Source: Paenibacillus thiaminolyticus
GTDB lineage: Bacteria; Bacillota; Bacilli; Paenibacillales; Paenibacillaceae
Assembly: GCF_007066085.1 (NCBI RefSeq)
Contig: NZ_CP041405.1
Coordinates: 1,240,001-1,304,000, forward strand
Reading direction: 5' to 3'
Length of the DNA stretch: 64,000 bases
Position numbers and translations under genes: made by a program
Notes under the pieces: model-generated
Told to the model about the DNA's origin: nothing
The model's database searches: none
The model's input: only the letters and a program-made list of their open reading frames with translations
In this document: positions 18,673 to 27,436 of the stretch, piece after piece
Position numbering within the stretch: position 1 is the first letter of the stretch
How the letters are laid out: each line of letters starts with the position of its first letter

Positions 18673-19649
18673 TATTTTTCCTCCCCGACTGATGATGATG
18701 TTCTGGCGCGCGGATGCGCGTGCGTGTATACATCCTTCATGCTCGTTCTTGACATCTGCGCGATATACCGCTGCGTCGTCGCTAATTCCGTATGACCGAG
18801 CATCTCCTGCACAGCGCGTACGTCGGCCCCGTTCTGCAGCAGATGGACGGCGAATGAATGGCGCAGCGTATGCGGCGTAAGCGGAAATGGCAGCTCCAGA
18901 TGCTCCGCATATTTCTTCATGGTCTTCCAAAACCCTTGCCGGGACATGCGCTGTCCGCGAACATTGAGAAATAACGCCTCTTCCGGCATCTCCGCTGCAG
19001 CGTCGTTCCATGCAGCCTCGTCTCCGTCAGTTGATTCTTCGCCGAGCAGGCGGGGACGCGACTCTTCCAAGTACCGCTGAATCGCCTCAGCCGCAGCTTG
19101 TCCAAGCGGGATGACCCGCTCCCGGTTCGCCGAAGCGCAGCGCACGAAGCCCAATTTGGGCTGCACGTCCCCGACATTCATCGCCATTAGCTCCGACACG
19201 CGCATGCCCGTCGCATACAGCGTCTCCAGCATGGCGCGATCGCGGATGCCTTGCTCGGTCGCAAGATCCGGCAGACGGAGCAGCCGTTCGGTATCCTCCG
19301 GCGACAAAATCTCAGGAGGCTTCGCTTCCGGCTTCGGCCGCTCCAGCCCGAGCGTCGGATCAAGGTCCAGCCATCCTTCGCGGATGCAAAAATGGCAGAA
19401 GGAGCGAATCGAAGCGACAAGGCGGGAAATGCTTGATGCGGCCCGTCCTTCCCGCTTCAACTGAAATATATATTGATTCACGTGAAAAGGCCGGATTGCC
19501 GCAATCGAATCCAGTCCGCTCATCGTATCCGCACCCAGGAACGCGCGAATATCCCGCAGGTACGCTGCTCGAGTATGCGCGGACATTCGCCGCTCCTGCG
19601 TTACATGCTGTTCATAACGTTCGATGCACTCTTCTATCGGATGCTGCAT
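18672..19649 (-). CDS. xerD: Site-specific tyrosine recombinase XerD
   Basis: The 325-residue recombinase resolves chromosome dimers at dif with XerC. The catalytic set is visible: Arg in ATGMRVSE near residue 150, HTLRH near 260, the second His in LGHTELATTQRY and the nucleophilic Tyr near 295. It is longer than the usual 295-300 residues because of an acidic insert of about 20 residues (roughly 204-224) in the catalytic domain. The ATG at 19649 follows AAGGAG by seven bases. Position next to a yqzK-like gene and near fur matches Bacillus XerD (RipX). Confidence 0.93.
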   Translation of the reverse strand: MQHPIEECIERYEQHVTQERRMSAHTRAAYLRDIRAFLGADTMSGLDSIAAIRPFHVNQYIFQLKREGRAASSISRLVASIRSFCHFCIREGWLDLDPTLGLERPKPEAKPPEILSPEDTERLLRLPDLATEQGIRDRAMLETLYATGMRVSELMAMNVGDVQPKLGFVRCASANRERVIPLGQAAAEAIQRYLEESRPRLLGEESTDGDEAAWNDAAAEMPEEALFLNVRGQRMSRQGFWKTMKKYAEHLELPFPLTPHTLRHSFAVHLLQNGADVRAVQEMLGHTELATTQRYIAQMSRTSMKDVYTHAHPRARTSSSVGEEK

Positions 19650-19778
19650 GTCCAATCTCCTTGCTGCGTCTTTCTCCTACTATAGAGGCGCCAGACATGA
19701 ATAGGTTCTTTTATACTTTCTTCGCGGGGTCCGCACATTCCTGCTTCCGCCCGTGTGTCTGATGAGTGAACGCCGCAG

Positions 19779-20021
19779 TTATTCCCCCAGCCAATAAAAC
19801 AGGCGAAGGCGTTCCTTGAACGTGTGGGGCTCGATGTCCGTCGCCCCCTCAATCTGGAACACCTTCACCGCTTTACCCTGCGGCTCTCTATATCTATCGA
19901 CTGGAGATATCCAGTCGGATACGCTTCCCAACAGGTGGGCCATTGCATACGTCAGGAGCAAAAAAAGCGCCACGAACTTGAGCCGGCTCAGTACTTTGCG
20001 AAGCGATACGATCATCCTCAC
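19779..20021 (-). CDS. YqzK-like small membrane protein (DUF4227)
   Basis: The 80-residue protein has one N-terminal membrane segment (about residues 15-35) and a short polar tail ending FKERLRLFYWLGE, the pattern of the DUF4227/YqzK family. Its location between fur/spoIIM and xerD also matches yqzK of Bacillus. The start could be the GTG at 20021 or the ATG two codons later, since a G-rich site precedes both. The function is unknown. Confidence 0.78.
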   Translation of the reverse strand: MRMIVSLRKVLSRLKFVALFLLLTYAMAHLLGSVSDWISPVDRYREPQGKAVKVFQIEGATDIEPHTFKERLRLFYWLGE

Positions 20022-20102
20022 ACGTCCCCCCTTATCCGAATCGTCCCACTACTCGTAACGTATGAGACAAGCGGACAGGATATGCCAGCGGGATGAACAG
20101 CG

Positions 20103-21221
20103 TTAGACGGACGGGAAGGGCTCGGGACGCGCCTCGTAGCCAAGGGCTTCCGCGACGACCCGGTGAACGATGCCACCTTCGTATGTCGTTAGGCCGCCTC
20201 TCAACTCCGGCGCGCGATGAATCGCTTCCTCCAACCCCAATGAAGCCAGCCTACGCACATACGGGAGCGTAGCATGCGCCAACGCCAGGGTGGACGTGCG
20301 CGGCACGGCGCCCGGCATATTCGCAACCGCATAGTGGATGACGCCATGCTTGACGAAGGTCGGATGCTCGTGCGTCGTCACGCGATCCATCGTCGCGATC
20401 GAGCCGCCTTGATCAATGGCGACATCGACAATAACCGAACCGGGCTTCATCTGCTTGACCATATCTTCCGACACGATGCGAGGCGCCTTCGCGCCCGGCA
20501 CGAGAACCGCCCCGACCAGCAAATCCGCATGGCGGACGGCTTCTTCCACATAGAACGGCTGAGAGACAATGGTCGTCACCCGCCCTTCGAATAAATCGTC
20601 CAGCTCGCGCAGCCGATCAATGTTCAGGTCGAGAATCGTTACCCGTGCCCCCATGCCAAGCGCAATTTTGGCCGCGTTCGTGCCGACGGCCCCGCCGCCG
20701 ATAATAACGACTTCCCCTGGGGGAACACCTGGCACGCCGCCGAGCAGTACGCCTCGTCCGCCTACATACGATTCAAGCAGATGGCTTCCGATTTGCACGG
20801 ACATTTTACCGGCGATTTCACTCATCGGAGTGAGCAGGGGCAGCTTGCCGTTCGGGAGCTGCACGGTCTCATAAGCGAGCGAACACGTCCCGGATTGGAC
20901 AAGCGCCTCAGCCAGGTAAGGAACGGCCGCCAGATGAAGATACGTGAACAACGTTTGATTGGACCGGAAAAAGGCAGTCTCCTCCGGCAGCGGTTCCTTG
21001 ACCTTGACAATCAGATCCGCTTCACCCCATACGGCCGCGGCTTCCGGCGCAATCGCTGCGCCGACCCGGGCATATTCCTCATCCTCAAAACCGCTGCCTA
21101 CACCGGCTCCCCGCTCCAAGATGATCTGATGACCGTCCTGCACAAGCGCGTGGGCACCTGAAGGGGTCAAGGCGACGCGACGCTCATTCGTTTTGATTTC
21201 TTTAGGCACTCCAATCTTCAT
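20103..21221 (-). CDS. ald: Alanine dehydrogenase
   Basis: The 372-residue NAD-dependent enzyme interconverts L-alanine and pyruvate plus ammonia; in Bacillus it supports sporulation and growth on alanine. It opens with the family signature MKIGVPKEIKTNERRVALTP and has the NAD-binding VVIIGGGAVGTNAAKIALGMGA in the middle. The ATG at 21221 has GGGAGG upstream; a longer frame to 21299 is not supported. It is separate from its neighbours and probably monocistronic. Confidence 0.96.
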   Translation of the reverse strand: MKIGVPKEIKTNERRVALTPSGAHALVQDGHQIILERGAGVGSGFEDEEYARVGAAIAPEAAAVWGEADLIVKVKEPLPEETAFFRSNQTLFTYLHLAAVPYLAEALVQSGTCSLAYETVQLPNGKLPLLTPMSEIAGKMSVQIGSHLLESYVGGRGVLLGGVPGVPPGEVVIIGGGAVGTNAAKIALGMGARVTILDLNIDRLRELDDLFEGRVTTIVSQPFYVEEAVRHADLLVGAVLVPGAKAPRIVSEDMVKQMKPGSVIVDVAIDQGGSIATMDRVTTHEHPTFVKHGVIHYAVANMPGAVPRTSTLALAHATLPYVRRLASLGLEEAIHRAPELRGGLTTYEGGIVHRVVAEALGYEARPEPFPSV

Positions 21222-21404
21222 ACTGAATATCCTCCCTAATGAACAATATTGGTCTTGTCCAGGCAAGCGCGCCATTCTCCATCCATGCGACAAATGCATC
21301 GCTGAGGCATCACCGTCTTCCCTTCATTCCCATACTCTAATCGTGTGCCCCTCTAGGAAGGCACAACGGAACCTATCCTGAATGGAACGGGAGGACGGTA
21401 CGGC

Positions 21405-22820
21405 ATGCGCAACTTAACCCGCATGTTACAAGCCGTCGTGCACGGGAAGCCTGCCCGGCACACGGTACGGAAAATCATCGTGCTAAAGGATCGAAAAAGC
21501 TTCAATGTGTGCGTTCGCGAGTTGAAAAAGCAGGGCATCGTTCCCTTAAAGCAGGTAAAATCAGCCTTCATGCTATGCTGTCATGTTCATCCTCATGCCA
21601 AGCTGGCCGAATTAATGAAGCATCCCAGCATCCGCAGAATCGAGAATGATGCCCGTGTGCGGGCTCATGCGGTTGGTCGGGGTCGGTGTTCTTCTTCTAC
21701 TACTAGACAGCGTTCCTCGAAGCGGAACCATTCCACAGCCAAAGGTCAAACAGCTTCTATGCAGCAAATTCCATGGGGTGTCAAGCGGATTCAGGCGCCC
21801 AAAGCCTGGCCGGAAACCCGGGGCAAGGGGATTCGGATTGCGATTGTCGATACAGGTATCTCGCCCCATCCGGATCTTCGCATCTCCGGGGGGATCAACA
21901 CGATTCGCCCAGGGGCATCCTATGACGACGACAACGGCCACGGCACTCATGTGGCAGGTACGGCTGCCGCGCTCGGCAGAGGACATCTCCTGTACGGCAC
22001 AGCTCCCGAAGCGGAGCTGTATGCAGTCAAAGCACTAGATGAAAAAGGCGAAGGGTATGTATCCGATATCGTAGAAGGTGTGGAATGGTGTATTCGGAAC
22101 CGCATGGATGTCATCAATCTGAGCCTGGGTCTGAACGGCCCCAGCAAGATGCTGCGCAACACGATCCGCCGCGCCCACCGCCAAGGCATCGTTATCGTCG
22201 CTTCCGCCGGCAATAACGGTAAGGATGCCGAAGCCATCGATGAGCCGGCAATCTATCCGGAAGTGATCGCGGTTGCGGCGACCGACAGGCTCGACTGCAT
22301 TGCCAGCTTCAGCAGCCGCGGCCTAGGAATCGATGTCGCAGCCCCCGGCGCAGACATCTGTTCAACGAGCTATAAAGGCGGCTTCGCCGAAGATTCCGGG
22401 ACCTCGATGGCGGCGCCGCATGTCTCGGGCACAGCCGGATTAATGCTGGCCGCTTGTCCCGGCATGCTGCCGGAGCAGCTTCGCTGCGCGCTGGTTCATA
22501 CTTCCCAGCGATTGAGCGGGGAACCAGTTACGGCCCAAGGCGCGGGACTCATCAATACGCAGAAGGCAGTCGCGTATACGGCAAAGGCCAAGCACCACGC
22601 AGATGAGTCAGCCAATCTCGTCCTGCCGGTAGCGTTTACAGCAGGCCGCCCCGTGAAGAAAAAGCTGACTCCTTCGCGGCAGCCCGCTCCGTCCGCAGCC
22701 GCAGCTGGCCTGCCGGGCGCATGCCGGAAGGCGGCAACAGCCGTCCCAAGCAAGCAACGTTCGGCAAATTTGTCAAGAAACTCCATCCAACACAGATTAA
22801 ATAAGCCTCGACGTCGTTGA
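21405..22820 (+). CDS. Subtilisin-like serine peptidase (S8 family)
   Basis: The 471-residue protein has all three subtilase catalytic motifs: Asp in IAIVDTGI near residue 148, His in NGHGTHVAG near 180 and Ser in SGTSMAAPH near 330, with the oxyanion Asn in ASAGNNG. About 120 residues precede the domain and look like an inhibitor propeptide plus a basic Ser/Arg-rich linker. There is no hydrophobic signal peptide, so the route of export, if any, is unclear. The tail is basic and Ala/Pro-rich. It is the only plus-strand gene in this neighbourhood, between ald and fur. Confidence 0.9.
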   Translation: MRNLTRMLQAVVHGKPARHTVRKIIVLKDRKSFNVCVRELKKQGIVPLKQVKSAFMLCCHVHPHAKLAELMKHPSIRRIENDARVRAHAVGRGRCSSSTTRQRSSKRNHSTAKGQTASMQQIPWGVKRIQAPKAWPETRGKGIRIAIVDTGISPHPDLRISGGINTIRPGASYDDDNGHGTHVAGTAAALGRGHLLYGTAPEAELYAVKALDEKGEGYVSDIVEGVEWCIRNRMDVINLSLGLNGPSKMLRNTIRRAHRQGIVIVASAGNNGKDAEAIDEPAIYPEVIAVAATDRLDCIASFSSRGLGIDVAAPGADICSTSYKGGFAEDSGTSMAAPHVSGTAGLMLAACPGMLPEQLRCALVHTSQRLSGEPVTAQGAGLINTQKAVAYTAKAKHHADESANLVLPVAFTAGRPVKKKLTPSRQPAPSAAAAGLPGACRKAATAVPSKQRSANLSRNSIQHRLNKPRRR

Positions 22821-22829
22821 CATCGAGGC
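22803..22829. terminator. Hairpin between the converging S8 peptidase and fur genes
   Basis: An 8-bp stem AGCCTCGA/TCGAGGCT lies over the end of the plus-strand peptidase gene and just past the fur stop. The minus-strand side is followed by TTATTTAA, so it may terminate fur; T-runs are weak on both strands. Confidence 0.5.
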
Positions 22830-22835
22830 TGTATG

Positions 22836-23315
22836 TTATGATTCACCGTTCGATGAAGATTCCTTGCGAAGGCGCTCCTTCTCCTGGCACTCCCGGCATA
22901 TGCCCTGAAAGTCAAGCCGATGGTCGACGACGTGGAATTGGAACTCCCTCTCCAGTCGCTCTTCCAGCGGGCCTAGCCAGTCTTCCTGTATCTCTTGCAT
23001 CGAACCGCATTGGACGCAGATCAAATGATGATGGTGATGCTTGTTGTTGTCGCCGCGCAAATCATAACGGGCTACACCATCCCCGAAGTTCAATTTTTCC
23101 ACCACATGCAACTCATTCAGCAGCTCCAATGTCCGGTACACGGTGGCAAGACCGATTTCAGGGGCCTTTTCCTTCACTAGCATGAATACATCTTCCGCGC
23201 TGAGGTGATCCTCTTCGTTCTCGAGAAGAACGCGAACGGTTGCTTCACGCTGGGGTGTCAGCTTGTACCCTTGGGATTGCAGTTGTTGTTTGATCTTCTC
23301 AATACGCGCTTCCAT
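22836..23315 (-). CDS. fur: Ferric uptake regulator family repressor
   Basis: The 159-residue protein has an N-terminal winged helix (LTPQREATVRVLLEN, ATVYRTLELLNE) and the metal-binding HHHHH stretch followed by CVQCG and a C-terminal CRECQ pair, typical of Fur proteins. Placement beside spoIIM and upstream of xerD is the same as for Bacillus Fur, so an iron-sensing role is more likely than PerR or Zur. The ATG at 23315 follows GGGGGGAG. Confidence 0.92.
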   Translation of the reverse strand: MEARIEKIKQQLQSQGYKLTPQREATVRVLLENEEDHLSAEDVFMLVKEKAPEIGLATVYRTLELLNELHVVEKLNFGDGVARYDLRGDNNKHHHHHLICVQCGSMQEIQEDWLGPLEERLEREFQFHVVDHRLDFQGICRECQEKERLRKESSSNGES

Positions 23316-23417
23316 GATCTCCCCCCTTGCCCGCCAATCCGCAATTCTATTCGCTTCTATCATTATAGGGGGAGAATGCAATGAGTGTCAAATCATTTAA
23401 GCAAATGAAAAAGGGTC

Positions 23418-24062
23418 TCATCCTCCGGATACCGTTCCGGCAAGCAGCGGCGCGGCCAGCTTCATCAAAGAGGGGGATACCCAGGTCATGACGGCGGCGA
23501 CGACGGCCATCCCGGCTGCCGCCGATGTCTGCACGAGAACGAAGCGGCCTAGCGGCTCGCGCAGCGACTGAACCTTGGGCATGAAGACCCGGTTCTTCAA
23601 TATATATGTCGCGAACGTAATCGAAGCGACGCTGGCAATCAGAATGAGCGGTATCGCCAGCAGATTATGCGGGGCGACCGAAGCGAAGGCGAACAGCATC
23701 CCCTTCCATCCATATTGGCCGATAAGCGTACCCACCGTGAAGCCGATGAAGATTCCTTTGGCAAAGACAAGGATGAGGACAAGCGGGAAGCCGACGATCG
23801 AAAAGCCCAGCAGCGCGATCAACCCAATCCATTTGCTGTAGAGCATAGCGGATTCGGTGAACATCCCGGCCCGATCCGGCGCGGGACTGTCGCCGTCCAG
23901 CATCACGAAGAAGTGGACGAGATGACTGCCCAGATCCTGCTGCTGCTCCAGCGTCAACGCATTAACCAGCAGCGCCCCGAACACGACGCCGACCAAAAAC
24001 AAAATCGAGACAAAGAGATACAAATGAAGTTGGGCGCGAAACGAATATGATGCCGGCTTCAT
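23418..24062 (-). CDS. spoIIM: Stage II sporulation protein M
   Basis: The 214-residue membrane protein has five or so hydrophobic segments and the SpoIIM pattern GFTVGTLIGQYGWKGMLFAFASVAPHN. SpoIIM forms the DMP complex with SpoIID and SpoIIP that drives engulfment by peptidoglycan remodelling. The neighbour fur downstream and the YqxK-like gene upstream match the Bacillus order. The ATG at 24062 follows AAGGAG at about 11 bases. Confidence 0.93.
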   Translation of the reverse strand: MKPASYSFRAQLHLYLFVSILFLVGVVFGALLVNALTLEQQQDLGSHLVHFFVMLDGDSPAPDRAGMFTESAMLYSKWIGLIALLGFSIVGFPLVLILVFAKGIFIGFTVGTLIGQYGWKGMLFAFASVAPHNLLAIPLILIASVASITFATYILKNRVFMPKVQSLREPLGRFVLVQTSAAAGMAVVAAVMTWVSPSLMKLAAPLLAGTVSGG

Positions 24063-24180
24063 GAGGGGAACGGCTCCTTTCCCATACGATGGACTCACAG
24101 CTCTGTGTCACTCCATTGTATGCGGCCGCTCGTCCGAATATGAACGAGAAGCCGTTCGTTCTCTGTCGCAGACTTCGGCG

Positions 24181-25392
24181 TTATGTGACGACTTTACCGT
24201 AGGTCCCGCCGCCGCCGCTCGACAAGACCAGGTCTCCGCATCGCGCCCTGACGATATATTCCGCCGTCTTCTCCCCGACCGTCTCCGCCAGCTGCTCCGG
24301 GGTCGCCTGATGCAGCACCGCCATCTCGGTGCCGAACCGATCCAGCAGCTTGTTCAGCGTGCGGGGGCCGACGCCCGGAATGAATTCAAGCGGAACCTGC
24401 ATTATATACGGCGGCCGATGAGCGGGTACCTGGCTATGATCCCGATCCGAGATAGCGTGAATGCGGTCGAGCACGCCCTGCACCATTTTGCCGTGGCCGC
24501 AGGCGGGACATGCCGCGGGAAGCTGAGCCGCCTCGGGTACGGATCCGCACTCCATGCAGCGCGAGCGGTGATACTTGCCCAGGCTCGGGTTCAGCCCGTA
24601 ATTGGCATTGACGCACCGGCCGTCCCGGTTCTGAAGCGCCAATGCCCACTCCTTGAAGCTGGGCTCGGCGACGGTCAATTGGTTGTACTCCCGGGCAATC
24701 TTGCGCAGCGAATGGGCATCTGAATTCGTCAGCAGCGTATAGCGATCCAATTCGGAGATCAGACCGGCCATCTCGGTGTCGGCGCTCAGGCCCAGCTCCA
24801 CCGCATCGATAAGCTCCATGTCCAATACATCCGCCATGCGATCGGAGCAGTTGCCGTAGATGCTCTTGAACGGCGTGAATACATGCGCAGGGATGAATAT
24901 GCCGCCGTGCGCGGCCGTTTGCTCCTGCAGTGCCTGTCCCGATACGTATACCCGTTGAGAAGACAGATTCATATTGGTTACGTAAGGCGACAGCCACGCT
25001 GAGAAATGACGCATCGCATCGAAGCTGGGAAGATAGCACAGCACATGTGCCATCCCGAGTCCTTCCGCCCGGATTTCAAGCTCGGTGCCCAGGAGCAGCG
25101 TTGTGTTCCGGTAGCGGATGCCGCCGTCGGCCAGCTCCTCCATCTCTCCCCGCTCAAGCAAGGCAGCGATATCCTCCTGTACGCCTGGCGCGTGCGCATC
25201 GATAATCCCTATCAAGTGCAGCCCTTTGCGCTCCGACGCTTCCTTCGCAATCGCCTCGAACGTCAGATCCCGGCTTGCGCTCATCTTGCAGGGTGCGCCG
25301 CGGGACGTGCTCCCGATATGGATATGGAAATCTCCGAATACGCGCATGCCGATGAACCGGGAGCCTTCCGCGGACGTAATTATACCGGCCAT
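24181..25392 (-). CDS. Endonuclease Q family protein (PHP fold, YqxK-like)
   Basis: The protein of about 403 residues starts its conserved part with FGDFHIHIGSTSRGAPCKM, the PHP-type metal site of endonuclease Q relatives. A Cys4 zinc-binding stretch (CMECG ... CPACG) and a C-terminal helix-hairpin-helix region (FIPGVGPRTLNKLLDRFG) follow. In archaea EndoQ nicks DNA 5' to deaminated bases; the bacterial relatives are inferred to act similarly. The ATG at 25392 overlaps the nudF stop; family similarity begins only at the ATG at 25347, so that start is also possible. Confidence 0.82.
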   Translation of the reverse strand: MAGIITSAEGSRFIGMRVFGDFHIHIGSTSRGAPCKMSASRDLTFEAIAKEASERKGLHLIGIIDAHAPGVQEDIAALLERGEMEELADGGIRYRNTTLLLGTELEIRAEGLGMAHVLCYLPSFDAMRHFSAWLSPYVTNMNLSSQRVYVSGQALQEQTAAHGGIFIPAHVFTPFKSIYGNCSDRMADVLDMELIDAVELGLSADTEMAGLISELDRYTLLTNSDAHSLRKIAREYNQLTVAEPSFKEWALALQNRDGRCVNANYGLNPSLGKYHRSRCMECGSVPEAAQLPAACPACGHGKMVQGVLDRIHAISDRDHSQVPAHRPPYIMQVPLEFIPGVGPRTLNKLLDRFGTEMAVLHQATPEQLAETVGEKTAEYIVRARCGDLVLSSGGGGTYGKVVT

Positions 25393-25967
25393 GAGCCCGT
25401 CATCTCGTATATTTTCCATGCATAGAGCGCTTGTATCGTCTTCGCGTCGCCGATTCGGCCCTGGCGAATCGCCTCGAATGCTTCGTCCATCGTCAACGCG
25501 CTCACCTCGAGGAACTCATCTTCGTCCGGCTTCATCGTGCCTTCTTCCAATTCATCCGCCGCGTACAGATAGATAATCTCATCCGCGAAGCCGGGAGAGG
25601 TCGAGAACGCCCCGAGCGGAATCAGGGAAGCTGCCCGGTAGCCCGTCTCCTCCTCCAGCTCCCGCTTGGCCGCATCCTCCGGCCGCTCGCCCGCATCCAG
25701 CTTGCCTGCCGGAATCTCGACCTGCGTCCGTTCAAGCGGCTTGCGGTACTGCTCGACGACGAGCATACGCCCGTCCTTGATCGCCAGCACCGCGACCGCG
25801 CCCGGATGGCGGACAATTTCCCGAGTTGCTGTGGTCCCATCGGGCAATGTAACCGTATCGACCTGTAGACCGATAATTTTCCCTTCGAAAATGGTCGTTG
25901 TATCAACCGTCACTTCTTCGAGCGACGGGCGTTTCTTTGCTTGATTGACATCATCTTGCACGCTCAT
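25380..25967 (-). CDS. nudF: ADP-ribose pyrophosphatase (Nudix hydrolase)
   Basis: The 195-residue protein has a complete Nudix box, GKLDAGERPEDAAKRELEEE plus TGY, near residues 103-125, with the preceding EQYRKPLERTQVEIPAG segment typical of ADP-ribose pyrophosphatases. These enzymes hydrolyse ADP-ribose to AMP and ribose 5-phosphate. It overlaps the downstream endonuclease Q-like gene, and in Bacillus nudF has the same neighbours (yqxK, spoIIM, mciZ). Confidence 0.93.
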   Translation of the reverse strand: MSVQDDVNQAKKRPSLEEVTVDTTTIFEGKIIGLQVDTVTLPDGTTATREIVRHPGAVAVLAIKDGRMLVVEQYRKPLERTQVEIPAGKLDAGERPEDAAKRELEEETGYRAASLIPLGAFSTSPGFADEIIYLYAADELEEGTMKPDEDEFLEVSALTMDEAFEAIRQGRIGDAKTIQALYAWKIYEMTGSWPV

Positions 25968-26120
25968 CTCGTTGCCACTCCCTTATAACAAATGGTTGGC
26001 TCATCCTTCCGGAGCTGTTCCCCTTCGGATTGAGCCATCGTTATGCATACATAATTCCGTTCGATGCAACATAATCATTATACCAAAACGGCTTGTCCGA
26101 ACGAAATGAGGGGAAATGAA

Positions 26121-26270
26121 GTGAAACAATATTATTCGAAGCAGGATATGCTGCTCGTCGGGAAAAGCTATGAAATTCGCGCCGAGCTGAGAAGACTCAT
26201 GATTCGAGAAGGCCGTAACGCCACATTGTCCGTGATTCTCCAAAAGCAACAGAGCCGGGCCAAAATATAG
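26121..26270 (+). CDS. mciZ: Z-ring formation inhibitor MciZ
   Basis: This 49-codon gene encodes a peptide containing LLVGKSYEIRAELRRLM, which lines up with VGKAWEIRAKLKEY of Bacillus MciZ, the mother-cell inhibitor that caps FtsZ filaments during sporulation. It lies divergent from nudF, the same neighbourhood as in Bacillus. I chose the GTG at 26121, seven bases after GAGGGG; an ATG at 26064 gives a longer, less likely product. The C-terminus differs from the Bacillus peptide. Confidence 0.85.
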   Translation: MKQYYSKQDMLLVGKSYEIRAELRRLMIREGRNATLSVILQKQQSRAKI

Positions 26271-26311
26271 AGAAGCATTGCTTTGCGGCCTATCCGGGCT
26301 TGCCGCAAAGA

Positions 26312-26360
26312 CAAAAAGGGTACGGACCAAGGCGTTCATCGCCCTCATCCGTACCCTTGT
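26312..26360 (-). terminator. Rho-independent terminator of the hexuronate operon
   Basis: A long stem AAGGGTACGGA/TCCGTACCCTT (arms near 26317-26328 and 26350-26360) is followed on the minus strand by TTTTTGTCTTT. It lies 14 bases past the uxuA stop. A weaker stem at 26281-26309 adjoins it and may end mciZ. Confidence 0.85.
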
Positions 26361-26374
26361 CTTCGTTGGCGGGA

Positions 26375-27436
26375 TTATGACTCCTCCGACGCAGCGGAAC
26401 ATTTCGTCACGGCTTCCCAAATGCCGTTCAAGTAGACGGCGCCGAGCGCCCGATCATACAGCCCGTAGCCGGGACGTCCCTGCTCGCCCCAGATCATGCG
26501 GCCGTGATCCGAGCGCAGCGGGCCAGTGTAGCCGATATCCGCAAGCGCGCGCATCACCGTCGTCATGTCGACGGATCCGGCGGACGACAGATGCGCCGTC
26601 TCCTGGAACGAGCGGTGTCCGGTAACCAGCACGTTGCGCGCATGAACGAAATGAATGCGGTCCGCATGGCCGAATTGCCGGATCATATGCGGCAGATCAT
26701 TGGCCGGATCAGAGCCGAGCGAGCCGGTGCAGAAGCACATGCCGTGAGCGGGATGATCGAACAGGGACAAATAGCGGGCGAACTGCTCCTCGCGGCCCAG
26801 AATTCGCGGCAAGCCGAATATCGGCCATGGAGGATCATCCGGATGAACCGCCATCCTCATCCCCAATTCCGCCGCCTCCGGCATAACCCTCTGGATGAAA
26901 TAAGCGATGTTCTCCCAATACTGCTCCTCGCCGATGGAACGGTAGCGTTCGAACAGGCGGCCGACTTCCCCGTCAAGATAGCTGGTGTCCCAGCCGGGAA
27001 GGCGCAGCGTTCCGTCCGCCGGATCCATCTGTTGGATAACGTCATCCTCATAAATAAGCGTCGTGGAGCCGTCCGGCAGGACATGATCGAGCCTGGAGCG
27101 GGTCCAATCGAACACCGGCATGACGTTGTAGCAGACCGTTCGGATCCCTTCCGCTGCCAGATTGCGAAGCGTCGCAATGTAATTGTCGATATACCGATCC
27201 CGTCCGGCCAGCCCCAGCTTGATATGTTCATGCACCGGAACGCTCTCGATGACGGCGAGCCGCAAGCCGTGCGCCTCCACCGTCTCCTTCAGGCCGCGAA
27301 TCCGTTCCCGGTCCCACACTTCACCAACCGGAACGTCATAGACGGCCGACACGATGCCTTGCATCCCCGGAATCTGACGAATATATTCAAGCCGGACCGG
27401 GTCATCCGCGCCGTACCAGCGGAACGTTAATTCCAA
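26375..27436 (-). CDS. uxuA: Mannonate dehydratase
   Basis: The 353-residue TIM-barrel enzyme dehydrates D-mannonate to 2-keto-3-deoxygluconate. It begins LTFRWYGADDPVRLEYIRQIPGM in the UxuA manner and has the metal-site segments GMRMAVHPDDPPWPIFGLPRI and SAGSVDMTTVMRALADIGYTG. The start is a TTG at 27436, eight bases after AAAGGAGG; the open frame continues upstream without a site. It is the last gene of the hexuronate operon and overlaps the end of the preceding oxidoreductase gene. Confidence 0.93.
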   Translation of the reverse strand: MELTFRWYGADDPVRLEYIRQIPGMQGIVSAVYDVPVGEVWDRERIRGLKETVEAHGLRLAVIESVPVHEHIKLGLAGRDRYIDNYIATLRNLAAEGIRTVCYNVMPVFDWTRSRLDHVLPDGSTTLIYEDDVIQQMDPADGTLRLPGWDTSYLDGEVGRLFERYRSIGEEQYWENIAYFIQRVMPEAAELGMRMAVHPDDPPWPIFGLPRILGREEQFARYLSLFDHPAHGMCFCTGSLGSDPANDLPHMIRQFGHADRIHFVHARNVLVTGHRSFQETAHLSSAGSVDMTTVMRALADIGYTGPLRSDHGRMIWGEQGRPGYGLYDRALGAVYLNGIWEAVTKCSAASEES

